From the NCBI GenBank assembly GCA_020632875.1, contig JACKET010000032.1, positions 1 through 32,000 of the forward strand: a DNA stretch of 32,000 bases, read 5' to 3'. The translations under genes and the position numbers were made by a program. Of the stretch, positions 25,301 to 32,000 are shown one piece after another. The notes under the pieces are model-generated. The model was not told the origin of the DNA. It worked only from the letters and a program-made list of their open reading frames with translations, and made no database searches. The DNA comes from Alphaproteobacteria bacterium (GTDB lineage: Bacteria; Myxococcota_A; UBA796; GCA-2862545). The number at the start of each line of letters is the position of its first letter. The stretch's first letter is position 1.

Positions 25301-27109
25301 GACTCGGACGACGACGGCATCGCGGACGGCACCGAGGACCGCGATCACGACGGGGCGTGGGCGGGCGACGTGGCGGGCACGGCGGACGACGAGACCGATC
25401 CGAACCTCGCGGACACCGACGGCGACGGCCTCTCCGACCTCGCAGAGGGCGCGGTGACCGCCCGGGACAGCGACGGAGACGAGACGATCGACGCGCTGGA
25501 CCTCGACAGCGACGACGACGGGCGCTCGGATGCCGAGGAGGTGGACGACGGCACCGACCCGGCCGACGCGGACGCCGATGACGACGGGCTGGACGACGCG
25601 GTGGAGCTCGTGGGTCCCGACGGCATCCCGGGCACGGGCGACGAGACCTCGCCGCTCGACGCCGACTCGGACGACGACGGGCTGTCGGACGGCGAGGAGA
25701 TCGCGCTCGGCACCGACCCGACCGAAGCCGACACCGATGGCGACGGCCTGTCCGACGGGCTGGAGCTCGGCGTGGACGCGCCGATCCCCGGCGGGACCTC
25801 CGATGGCGGGCTGCCGTACGCCGGCACCGCGTCGGGCTTCGAGCCCGACACCGACCCCTCGACGACGACCGACCCCACGGCCGCCGACACGGACCTCGAC
25901 GGCCTGTCGGACGGCGCCGAGGACCTCGACGGAGACGGCGCCTTCGACGGCGACCTGCCCGGCACCGCGAGCGACGAGACCGACCCGAACGCCGCGGACA
26001 CCGATGGTGACGGCTTCTCGGACCTCATCGAAGGCGGCCCGGCGGGTCCGGACGGCGACGGCGACGGGACGATCGACGCGCTCGACCCCGACGCGATGGT
26101 GGACACCGACGGCGACGGGATCCCCGACAGCGTGGAGGACGGGCTCGGCACCGACCCGAACCTGGCGGACACGGACGGCGACGGCCTCGACGACCTCGAG
26201 GAGATCGAAGGCGCGGATGGGGTGCCCGGGACGGGCGACGAGACGATCCCCACCGACGAGGACACCGACGACGACGGGCTCGGAGACGGCCTGGAGCGCG
26301 GCGTGCCCGGCTTCGACGACGACCCGTCCACGACGACCGACCCGACGGCTCCCGACACCGACGGGGACGGCCTCGACGACGGCGAGGAGGACGCGGACGG
26401 CGACGGTGCCGTCGATGCTGGCGAGACCGACCCGAACGCCGCGGACACGGACGGCGGCGGGGTGGACGACGGCACGGAGCTCGACAACGGCACCGATCCG
26501 CTCGACCCGTCCGACGACGTGCCGCCCGATCCGGACATCGACTCCGACGGCGACGGCCTGACCGACGCCGAAGAGGACGCGCTCGGCACGGACCCGAACC
26601 TCGCGGACACCGACGGAGATGGGCTCTCCGACGGCCTCGAAGCGGGGGTCCCCGGCATCGACGCGGATCCGTCCACGACGACCGATCCCACGCTGGCCGA
26701 CACCGACGGCGACGGCCTGACGGACGGCGAAGAGGATCTGAACGGCGATGGTGCAGTCGACCAGACGCTCGGCGGGACCGGAACCGATGGCGCTGGAGAG
26801 ACCGACCCGAACGACGCGGACAGCGACGGCGACGGCCTCGAGGACGGCGAGGAGGTCGACAGCGGCACCGACCCGCTCGACACCGACACCGACGACGGCG
26901 GCGTCGACGACGGAACCGAGGTGCTCGTGAACGGCACCGACCCGCTCGACCCCACGGACGACATGCCCGCGGATCCGCTCGACGAGGGCGGGTACTACGG
27001 CGGCTGGCGGAGCTGCTCGACGGCGCCCGGCACCGCACCCTTCTTCTCGCTCCTGGCGGTCTTCGGGGTGCTCGTCACCCGCCGCCGTACCTCCGGAGGT
27101 GCCCGATGA
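22394..27109 (+). CDS. giant thrombospondin type 3-like repeat surface protein with MYXO-CTERM-like tail (1571 aa)
   Basis: A signal peptide (about residues 1-26, ending near VRAEG) precedes a beta-rich region of about 400 residues with FlgD-like turns (DGTYHVLCDLSGDGVADPTD). From about 427 to 1530 the protein is made of DTDGDGLSDGxE-type Asp repeats, the pattern of calcium-binding thrombospondin type 3 repeats, separated by GTDP linkers. Higher-order units of about 200 residues recur four times. The tail has a Cys (WRSCSTAPG), a hydrophobic helix and Arg-Arg-Arg, as in MYXO-CTERM surface proteins. It should be a long Ca-stiffened rod on the cell surface. The start has GGAGGTGAG upstream. Its stop overlaps the start of the OmpA-domain gene (ATGA), which suggests the two work as a pair at the outer membrane. 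Confidence 0.92.
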   Translation: MTRARVPRSLVLSLALAAPLQVRAEGSADSGLAGQGLVDTTDLFLDILAQGEVVTFTGEGALTIFGAGLLGLPVVLLDGQSFPLSPRANGQPWSVRIDLVDADSAWDVTVRDSGTPKPGRLHAYSWELASGSFAESAAFTGSLYALVPGGTDGADGVVEWAAAGLGGNEWVIRANATGILGSPGRSGPIAGANVPELYPLYLHPPERAAYGALEAAVSDATFVSDSTCAVADATGSGTFGFTSATDGTYHVLCDLSGDGVADPTDPADLHLTGEAQAGANTVDWEGEGPDGAVSAGSYLCEVLVTVGEVHLPLRDVETSYAGFRMFAVAADGTRSGMPQLWDDSAVQDDAVMMPNGELGAERTGPLGIEPGEYGDAPEANVDARAWGDFTGDGKLDNAWADTWSFLSRSTSAAFVVVVDDATADSDGDGLVDRAETCDLGTDAFDADTDDDGLSDGEELGGDGVFDIGADTDPLDADTDDDGLSDGEETVGADGLPGTGDETDPRVEDTDDDGLQDGTERGRATGLPGGTSDSGVAYTGTSGAFTPDADPSTTTDPVVADSDGDGLDDGAEDLDGNGRFDGDRAGTANDETDPNDIDTDGDSLSDALEGGAGGPDADGDGTIDALDPDPVDDLDGDGLSNSEEALFGTDPEDPDTDGDGLSDLEEVRGADGAPGTGDETFPLDADTDDDGLSDGDEVDITGTDPTEADTDGDGLQDGTELGVTSPVASGTNGNGFGHAGTDVSVFVPDADPGTTTDPLDGDSDGDGLADGAEDLDHDGAFAGDQPGTADDETDPNDTDSDGDGFDDALEGGAGGPDLDGDGTIDALDPDSGGDGDGDGLSDAEEADAGTDPTVADTDGDGVSDGDEVAGPDGVPGTGDESDPLDADADDDGLSDGDERLGADGIPGTGDETDPNVADTDDDGLQDGTERGVDAGIPAGTSPGGIPFGGTDPAVFVPDADPSTTTDPVDADSDDDGIADGTEDRDHDGAWAGDVAGTADDETDPNLADTDGDGLSDLAEGAVTARDSDGDETIDALDLDSDDDGRSDAEEVDDGTDPADADADDDGLDDAVELVGPDGIPGTGDETSPLDADSDDDGLSDGEEIALGTDPTEADTDGDGLSDGLELGVDAPIPGGTSDGGLPYAGTASGFEPDTDPSTTTDPTAADTDLDGLSDGAEDLDGDGAFDGDLPGTASDETDPNAADTDGDGFSDLIEGGPAGPDGDGDGTIDALDPDAMVDTDGDGIPDSVEDGLGTDPNLADTDGDGLDDLEEIEGADGVPGTGDETIPTDEDTDDDGLGDGLERGVPGFDDDPSTTTDPTAPDTDGDGLDDGEEDADGDGAVDAGETDPNAADTDGGGVDDGTELDNGTDPLDPSDDVPPDPDIDSDGDGLTDAEEDALGTDPNLADTDGDGLSDGLEAGVPGIDADPSTTTDPTLADTDGDGLTDGEEDLNGDGAVDQTLGGTGTDGAGETDPNDADSDGDGLEDGEEVDSGTDPLDTDTDDGGVDDGTEVLVNGTDPLDPTDDMPADPLDEGGYYGGWRSCSTAPGTAPFFSLLAVFGVLVTRRRTSGGAR
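24101..26500 (+). repeat. about 600-bp higher-order repeats inside the giant gene
   Basis: A landmark encoding G-(A/T)-E-D-(L/R)-D occurs near 24101, 24704, 25331 and 25916, giving units of about 603, 627 and 585 bp. Each unit carries the same order of sub-motifs: GTADDETDPN, GPDxDGDGTIDALDPD, GPDGxPGTGDE, GTDPTEADTDGDG and PDADPSTTTDP. The last unit degrades toward 26500. Confidence 0.75.
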
Positions 27110-28860
27110 TCGCGCTCGTCCTCGCTGGGTACGCCCAGTCGACCCCGGCCCTGAACGGCCAGCTGTACCGCCCCTCGATCGACGCCACGCGCACGCTGTG
27201 GACCGACGAGAGCGGCGGAGCCCCCGAGGGGCACTTCATCGGACGCAGCGTGCTGCACTACGCGAACCACCCGCTCGTGTTCGTCGACGGGAGCGGGGAG
27301 AGCACGGCGGTCGTGAGCGACGTGGTCCAGCTCTCGCTGCTCGCGGGGTACGCCCGCGGGCCCGTGCGGCTCGGGATCGACGCGCCCATCTACCTCCGCT
27401 CGGCGGGCATCGAGGGCGGGGAGACCGGGATCGGCGACCTCGCCGGCGACCTGAAGCTCACCTTCGCGGACCGCCGCAAGGCGCCCATCGGGTTCGCGGT
27501 GTCGGGCCGGGTGACCTTCCCGACCACGACGGTCGACGCGGCGCTGGGGAGCCGTGGGCTGGGCTACGAGGTGGCCGCCATCGTCGACAAGGACCTCGGG
27601 CCGCTGCTCGTCGCGGCGAACATCGGCACGCGCGGCATCCCGGACGCCGACCTCGAGAACCTGCGGTGGAGCGACCAGCTGATGGGTCGCGTGGGCCTCG
27701 GCTACGCGATCTCGGAGGGCGCGGGCGTGTCGCTCGACGTGGGGACCCACGTGCCCTACGCGAACGTCGTCGCCGGCGCGCTGCCCGCCGAGGCCATCGC
27801 CGGGGGCTGGGGTCGCATCTCGGACGCGCTCGTGCTGCGCGGCGGGATGGGCTCGGGCTTCACGACGGGCATCGGCGCGCCGCGGTACCGCGTGATCACG
27901 GGCATCTCGTACGAGCCGCGGGCCGCACAGGACGGCGACGGGGACGGCATCGTCGACCGGCGCGACGCGTGCCCCGACACGCCCGAGGACGCCGACGGGT
28001 TCGAGGATCTCGACGGGTGCCCGGAGCCCACGCGCGTACGCGTGCGGCTGGTGGACACCGACGGCCTCGAGGTCGACGGGCAGTGGCTCTTGAAGGGCGA
28101 CACCGAAGCGAGCGGTCGCTCGGGTGAAGCGGCGGCGGTCCCGGGTGGGGCGTACACCATCACGGCGTTCGCGGAGGGCTTCCTGGAGCGGGTCTCGGAG
28201 GTGTCGGTGCCCGATGGCGAGAGCCACGTGCTCGAGGTGTGGCTCGAGCGCCAGGTGGTCGCGTCGCACCTCACGGTGCGCATCACCGACGAGGACGGCG
28301 CCGACATCCCGGGGGCGAGCTGGTCGATCGAAGGGGGCGACGAAGCGCACGGCGCGGGCGCGTCCATCGTGGTGCCGACGGGCGATCACACCGTGCGGGC
28401 CGAGGCCGTGGGCTATCGCATCGCGCGTCAGCCCGTCTCCATCGAGGCCGGCGACCAGGCGCAGCTGGGCTTCGTGCTCGCGAAGGCCCGCGCCGAGCTG
28501 AAGAACGAGCGCATCGAGATCAAGGACTCGATCTACTTCGAGACCGCGAAGGCCATCATCAAGGCCGAGTCCCACGACCTGCTCGACGAGGTGGCCGAGG
28601 TCCTGGAGGCGCACCCCGAGCTCCTCCGCATCCGGATCGAAGGCCACACCGACAGCCGGGGCAGCGCGTCCTACAACCTGAAGCTGTCGGACGACCGGGC
28701 GGCCGCGGTGCGCGACTACCTCGTCGGGAAGGGCGTGCAGGCCGATCGGCTCGACTCGGTGGGCTTCGGTGAAGGGAAGCCCCTGATGCTCGGCGAGACC
28801 GAGGAGGCCTGGGCGAACAACCGCCGCGTCGACTTCTTCGTGGTGGAGCGGGCGGATTAG
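27106..28860 (+). CDS. outer-membrane protein with C-terminal OmpA domain (584 aa)
   Basis: A short signal (MIALVLAGYAQS) is followed by about 270 residues with alternating strands like a small outer-membrane barrel (for example VQLSLLAGYARGPVRLGIDA). A thrombospondin type 3-like linker comes next (DGDGDGIVDRRDACPDTPED). Two carboxypeptidase-regulatory or PEGA-like beta-domains follow (VPGGAYTITAFAEGFLE and VPTGDHTVRAEAVGY). The last 110 residues are an OmpA/MotB peptidoglycan-binding domain (IRIEGHTDSRGSASYNLKLS, then the RAAAVRDYL and NNRRVDF elements). It likely ties the outer membrane to peptidoglycan and may hold the giant repeat protein. It overlaps that gene by 4 bp. The pairing recalls TraA/TraB of Myxococcus in layout only. 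The stop overlaps that of the convergent urocanase gene. Confidence 0.92.
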   Translation: MIALVLAGYAQSTPALNGQLYRPSIDATRTLWTDESGGAPEGHFIGRSVLHYANHPLVFVDGSGESTAVVSDVVQLSLLAGYARGPVRLGIDAPIYLRSAGIEGGETGIGDLAGDLKLTFADRRKAPIGFAVSGRVTFPTTTVDAALGSRGLGYEVAAIVDKDLGPLLVAANIGTRGIPDADLENLRWSDQLMGRVGLGYAISEGAGVSLDVGTHVPYANVVAGALPAEAIAGGWGRISDALVLRGGMGSGFTTGIGAPRYRVITGISYEPRAAQDGDGDGIVDRRDACPDTPEDADGFEDLDGCPEPTRVRVRLVDTDGLEVDGQWLLKGDTEASGRSGEAAAVPGGAYTITAFAEGFLERVSEVSVPDGESHVLEVWLERQVVASHLTVRITDEDGADIPGASWSIEGGDEAHGAGASIVVPTGDHTVRAEAVGYRIARQPVSIEAGDQAQLGFVLAKARAELKNERIEIKDSIYFETAKAIIKAESHDLLDEVAEVLEAHPELLRIRIEGHTDSRGSASYNLKLSDDRAAAVRDYLVGKGVQADRLDSVGFGEGKPLMLGETEEAWANNRRVDFFVVERAD

Positions 28861-30872
28861 CGGAGCGCGCGCTCGATCACGTCGTCGTCGGCGTGGACGG
28901 GCAGCGTGACCTTGAGGCGGGTGTCGGCGCCCATCGCGCGCGACACGGCGATCTCGGCCCCCTCGTTGCGCGCCCACGCGCGGCGGGCGAGGCCGTTCGC
29001 CACGTCCCAGTCGAGCATGCTGTCGGCCCGGCGCCTCGCGTCGGTCGTGCCGTCGAGCAGCATGCCGAACCCGCCGTTCATCACCTTGCCCCAGCCGACG
29101 CCACCGCCGTTGTGGAGGCTGACCCACGTGGCGCCGCGCATCGCGTCGCCCACGACGTTGTGCACGGCCATGTCGGCGCAGAACCGCGACCCGTCGTAGA
29201 TGTTGGCGGTCTCGCGCCACGGGCTGTCGGTGCCGCTCACGTCGTGGTGGTCGCGGCCGAGCACCACGGGTGCCGAGAGCCGGCCGGACGCGATGGCGTC
29301 GTTGAACGCCTTCGCGATGGCCCGGCGGCCTTCGTGGTCGGCGTAGAGGATGCGCGCCTGGGAGCCCACGACCATCGCGTTCTCTTCGGCCGCCCGGATC
29401 CAGCGCAGGTTGTCGAGCATCTGCTGGCGCACGTCCTCCGGGGCGTTCTCGGCCTGGTGCTCGATGACGCGCGCCGCGATGGCGTCGGTCTCGCGGAGGT
29501 CTTCGCGGGTGCCGCTCGTGCAGACCCACCGGAACGGGCCGAATCCGTAGTCGAAGCAGATCGGGCCCATGATGTCCTCGACGTACGAGGGGTACCGGAA
29601 CTCGCGGCCCGTGCCCTCGACGTCCGCGCCGGCGTCGCGGGCCTGGACGAGGAACGCGTTTCCGTAGTCCCAGAACGCCATGCCCGCGTCGGACAAGGTG
29701 TTGATGGCCGCCACCTGGCGCCGGAGCGAGGCGTAGACGCGCTCGCGGAAGCCGTCGGGGTCGTCGTGCATCGCGCGGCGCCCGTCCTCGAAGGAGAGGC
29801 CGACCGGGTAGTACCCGCCGCCGAACGGGTTGTGCAGGCTGGTCTGGTCGGACCCGAGGTCGATGGGGACCCCGGCGCTCGCGAGCCGCTCCCACAGGTC
29901 GACGATGTTGCCGAGCACGCCGAGCGAGAGGGCCTCGCCGCTCTTCCGGGCGCGCTCGATGCGCACCAGCGCCTTGTCGAGGTCGGTCTCGACCTCCTGC
30001 ACCCAGCCCTGGGCGTGGCGCTTGTAGAGCGCGGCGGGGTTGATCTCGGCCACGACGCACACGGCGCCCGCGATGACCGCGGCCTTCGCCTGGGCGCCCG
30101 ACATGCCGCCGAGCCCGGAGGTGACGAACACCTTGCCGCGCAGGCCCGCCTCACCGGTGCCGAGGTACTTCCGGCCGGCGTTGAGCAGCGTGATGGTCGT
30201 GCCGTGCACGATGCCCTGGGGCCCGATGTACATGAAGCTGCCGGCGGTCATCTGGCCGTACTGCGTGACGCCCAGCGCGTTGAGACGCTCGAGCTCGGGC
30301 AGCGTGGAGTGCTCGGGCACCATCATGCCGTTCGTGAGCACCACGCGCGGCGCGTCGGGGTGGCTCGGGAAGAGGCCGAGCGGGTGGCCGCTGTACAGCA
30401 CGAGGGTCTGCTCGTCGGTCATCTCGGAGAGCAGCTTCATGGCGAGCAGGTACTGGGCCCAGTTCTGGAAGACCGAGCCGTTGCCGCCGTACGTCACGAG
30501 CTCGTAGGGGTGCTGGGCCACGGCCGGGTCGAGGTTGTTCTGCACCATGAGCTGGATGGCGGCGGCCTGGCGGGACTTCGCGGGGTAGTCGCCGATTGGG
30601 CGCGCGTACATCGGGTACGTCGGGCGGAGGCGGCGCATGTAGATGTGCCCGTCTTCGCGCAGCTCGCGCGCGAGCTCGGGCGCGTAGGCGGCATGCCACT
30701 CGCGCGGGAGGTACCGCAGGGCGTTGCGGAGGGCGAGGCGCTCCTCGGCGGGCGTGAGGCTCGGGGTGCGGGTCGGCGCGCGGTCGACGTCGGGGTCCAT
30801 CGGGGGGCCGGATTCGGGCAGCTCGGCGGGGAGGCCGCGGCGGATGGCTTCCTGAAACGCTTCGACGGACAC
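28857..30872 (-). CDS. hutU: urocanate hydratase, long form
   Basis: The enzyme converts urocanate to imidazolonepropionate in histidine breakdown, using tightly bound NAD as an electrophile. Conserved parts include YGGNGSVFQNWAQY, YSGHPLG, TSGLGGMSGAQ (NAD binding), DLGSDQTSLHNPF and FGPFRWVCTSG. At 671 aa it is clearly longer than the usual bacterial enzyme (about 555 aa) and near the animal UROC1 length, with an N-terminal extension of about 100 residues. The start is GTG 30872, since GGAGGT lies upstream and TATGGG (a -10 candidate) overlaps the longer ATG frame at 30896. No other hut gene is in the window, so it is either alone or split from the rest of the pathway. The stop overlaps the OmpA-protein stop by 4 bp. 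Confidence 0.95.
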   Translation of the reverse strand: MSVEAFQEAIRRGLPAELPESGPPMDPDVDRAPTRTPSLTPAEERLALRNALRYLPREWHAAYAPELARELREDGHIYMRRLRPTYPMYARPIGDYPAKSRQAAAIQLMVQNNLDPAVAQHPYELVTYGGNGSVFQNWAQYLLAMKLLSEMTDEQTLVLYSGHPLGLFPSHPDAPRVVLTNGMMVPEHSTLPELERLNALGVTQYGQMTAGSFMYIGPQGIVHGTTITLLNAGRKYLGTGEAGLRGKVFVTSGLGGMSGAQAKAAVIAGAVCVVAEINPAALYKRHAQGWVQEVETDLDKALVRIERARKSGEALSLGVLGNIVDLWERLASAGVPIDLGSDQTSLHNPFGGGYYPVGLSFEDGRRAMHDDPDGFRERVYASLRRQVAAINTLSDAGMAFWDYGNAFLVQARDAGADVEGTGREFRYPSYVEDIMGPICFDYGFGPFRWVCTSGTREDLRETDAIAARVIEHQAENAPEDVRQQMLDNLRWIRAAEENAMVVGSQARILYADHEGRRAIAKAFNDAIASGRLSAPVVLGRDHHDVSGTDSPWRETANIYDGSRFCADMAVHNVVGDAMRGATWVSLHNGGGVGWGKVMNGGFGMLLDGTTDARRRADSMLDWDVANGLARRAWARNEGAEIAVSRAMGADTRLKVTLPVHADDDVIERALR

Positions 30873-30887
30873 GGGGCACCTCCGGCT

Positions 30888-30893
30888 GGGCCC
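30888..30893 (-). promoter_or_regulatory. candidate -10 of hutU
   Basis: On the minus strand the ATATGGGG run at about 30896-30889 contains TATGGG, followed after about 15 nt by GGAGGT-rich sequence and GTG 30872. It lies between the transposase-like gene stop and hutU, so hutU probably has its own promoter. Confidence 0.3.
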
Positions 30894-30905
30894 CATATCG
30901 CGAGG

Positions 30906-31712
30906 TCAGCGCAGGTGCGCCCAGCGCCGCCAGGCGTACAGCGTGCGGAGGTCCCCCGCTGGCAGCGATGCGAATCGCGGGTCACCGACGACGCGGGCGA
31001 CCTGCCGGACGCGGTCGTCCAGGAGGGCCTCGACGTCCTGGACGGCGCGGCGGCTCATGCGCGCCCGGTCGGCGATCTCGGTCGTGGTGGCGTCGGTCAG
31101 CACGCGCGCGGCGCGAAGGAACAGCGCGCGCGTGGGCCCGCGGCGGTGGAGGGCGGCGATCGGCGCGCGGTACAGGGCGCAGCAGGCCTCTGCGATCTGC
31201 GTGAGCGTCGCGACGCCGAGTGGCGCGACCGGGAGCAGCGTGCCGCGGATGTCGACGGTGGGGTCGCCGCTCGTGTAGGCGTGGAGGCGGTGCGGGTCCG
31301 GCGCGGGAGCGCGGAACGGCGTGACGGAGAGGCCCACCGCGTCGCGGTACGTGGAGAGCGGCCAGGCGAGCGGATCGTCGGCGAGCGCGGCGCGGCACGG
31401 GTTGAGGTGGATGTAGCGCTCCGAGCGGCGGATCTTGTCGCGTGTCGCGAGCTGGACGGGGGGTTCCGTGGGCTCGAACACCGGGCCCGTTTCGCCGCGT
31501 GCCGCGTTCCGCGCGCGGGCGAAGGCGGCGAGCCCGACGGCGAAGGACCGACGGTCGTCGGTCGGTGTCTGGAGGTGGACGTGGTCGGGCATGATGCAGA
31601 GCGCGACGGGGTTCGTCACGTTCCGACCGAGGATCTCGTAGAGGCGGACGCCTTCCTGCCAGGTGTGGAACAGGACGGATCCGGAGGCGGCACGCGCGGC
31701 GTAGTGGAACAT
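30906..31712 (-). CDS. REP-associated tyrosine (Y1) transposase-like protein (268 aa)
   Basis: The HUH/Y1 signature is present: the metal-binding HxH as MPDHVHL (H44, H46) and the family motif RYIHLNPCRAAL with the candidate nucleophile Tyr100, followed by WPLSTYRDA. These mark the RAYT group, IS200/IS605-related single-strand transposases usually present once or a few times, linked to short palindromic repeats instead of moving themselves. A C-terminal part (about 165-268) contains a helix-turn-helix-like stretch (TTTEIADRARMSRRAVQDV). The start ATG 31712 gives a somewhat short N terminus compared with relatives that begin with a longer strand. It is 33 bp from hutU on the same strand. The tandem repeats just upstream are candidate substrates. 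Confidence 0.85.
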   Translation of the reverse strand: MFHYAARAASGSVLFHTWQEGVRLYEILGRNVTNPVALCIMPDHVHLQTPTDDRRSFAVGLAAFARARNAARGETGPVFEPTEPPVQLATRDKIRRSERYIHLNPCRAALADDPLAWPLSTYRDAVGLSVTPFRAPAPDPHRLHAYTSGDPTVDIRGTLLPVAPLGVATLTQIAEACCALYRAPIAALHRRGPTRALFLRAARVLTDATTTEIADRARMSRRAVQDVEALLDDRVRQVARVVGDPRFASLPAGDLRTLYAWRRWAHLR

Positions 31713-31792
31713 GCCGGGTGGGAGAGCAAGGTCCGTGCCCGGTGCCCGGGCGGACGTGGGGCGGCGCGAGTGGGCGGCGGACGGAGCACACC

Positions 31793-31885
31793 GGAGGGAC
31801 GCAGAGCCGGGTCGAATCGCGCTGGAGGGACGCAGAGCCGGGTCGAACCGCGCTGGACGGAGGCAGAGCCGGGTCGAACCGCGCG
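31793..31885 (+). repeat. three 31-bp tandem repeats upstream of the Y1 transposase-like gene
   Basis: Three head-to-tail units start at 31793, 31824 and 31855. Unit 1 and unit 2 differ at one base (GAATCG versus GAACCG); unit 3 differs at two more near its start. The shared core is GCAGAGCCGGGTCGAA. A 10-bp inverted copy of the unit end (GCGCGGTTCG, 31974-31983) lies downstream. The rest of 31713-32000 has no gene I can support. Confidence 0.9.
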
Positions 31886-32000
31886 TGCCGGGCGGGGGTC
31901 CGTGGAGGCGGGGCTGATTGTCGGGGTTCGTTCGTTCGTGGTCGGCGCGGACGCCGACGGTCGCGCCTGTGTGGCGCGGTTCGGGCGCGGTTCAGGCGGG

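Noticed and set aside
22481..25348. Very long minus-strand frames opposite the giant repeat gene
   Set aside because: They arise from the absence of stop codons in GC-rich Asp repeats. No start signals or recognisable domains; low-complexity Val/Arg/Ser translations.
31793..31885. tRNA-like GGTTCGA-type element on the minus strand of the 31-bp repeats
   Set aside because: GGTTCGACCC resembles a T-arm, but no acceptor, D or anticodon arms surround it and it recurs in every unit.
31793..31885. CRISPR array
   Set aside because: The units abut with no spacers, and no cas genes are present.
31711..31917. Short plus-strand frame at the window end
   Set aside because: It runs through the tandem repeats, has no ribosome-binding site and only Gly/Arg-rich composition.

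Overview
The window reads as chromosomal DNA of a very GC-rich (visibly about 70% or more) member of the Myxococcota or a related former deltaproteobacterial lineage. The evidence is a CdnL-type CarD protein, two eukaryotic-like Ser/Thr kinases, two MopE-type Cys/Asp repeat lipoproteins, two surface proteins ending in a Cys-rich/hydrophobic/Arg tail resembling MYXO-CTERM, and an FHA-winged-helix regulator. I call 25 protein genes. I see no rRNA, tRNA or CRISPR array. No gap between genes reaches 300 bp.

Layout. 0-5.5 kb: a small unknown protein, a cytochrome P450 (-), a helical-repeat unknown (-) flanked by 22-bp near-identical direct repeats, a stand-alone condensation-type acyltransferase (+), a single-HKD phospholipase D-like protein and a small exported protein. 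5.5-9.5 kb: a minus-strand group cdnL, cysS and a TIGR02996-like protein, then two small plus-strand genes. 9.6-22.1 kb: the signalling locus described below. 22.4-28.9 kb: a 1571-residue Asp-rich (thrombospondin type 3-like) surface protein translationally coupled to an OmpA-domain outer-membrane protein. 28.9-30.9 kb: a long-form urocanase. 30.9-32 kb: a REP-associated (Y1) transposase relative with three 31-bp tandem repeats next to it.

The most interesting part is 9.6-22.1 kb. It holds two diverged copies of one module: a secreted or anchored TPR-like protein with two C-terminal membrane helices, then a membrane Ser/Thr kinase with a small extracytoplasmic Cys-ended domain, then a MopE-type lipoprotein. 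Consecutive genes overlap by 4 bp or abut. Copy A is on the minus strand (13782 to 9628). Copy B is on the plus strand (18547 to 21598) and is headed by an FHA-winged-helix regulator. Between them lie a histidine kinase with two degenerate receiver domains and a DTD-repeat surface protein. A second winged-helix regulator sits beyond copy B. Four promoters in this locus share one layout: 7-bp direct repeats spaced 11 bp, ending exactly 22 nt upstream of an NACGCT -10-like hexamer. This resembles the way SARP/OmpR-type activators bind, and it suggests that the modules, the histidine kinase, the DTD protein and the regulator form one local regulon. Several genes here appear leaderless, with a -10-like hexamer only 6-7 nt before the start codon. 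Function assignments come from motifs I can read; regulatory links are inference.
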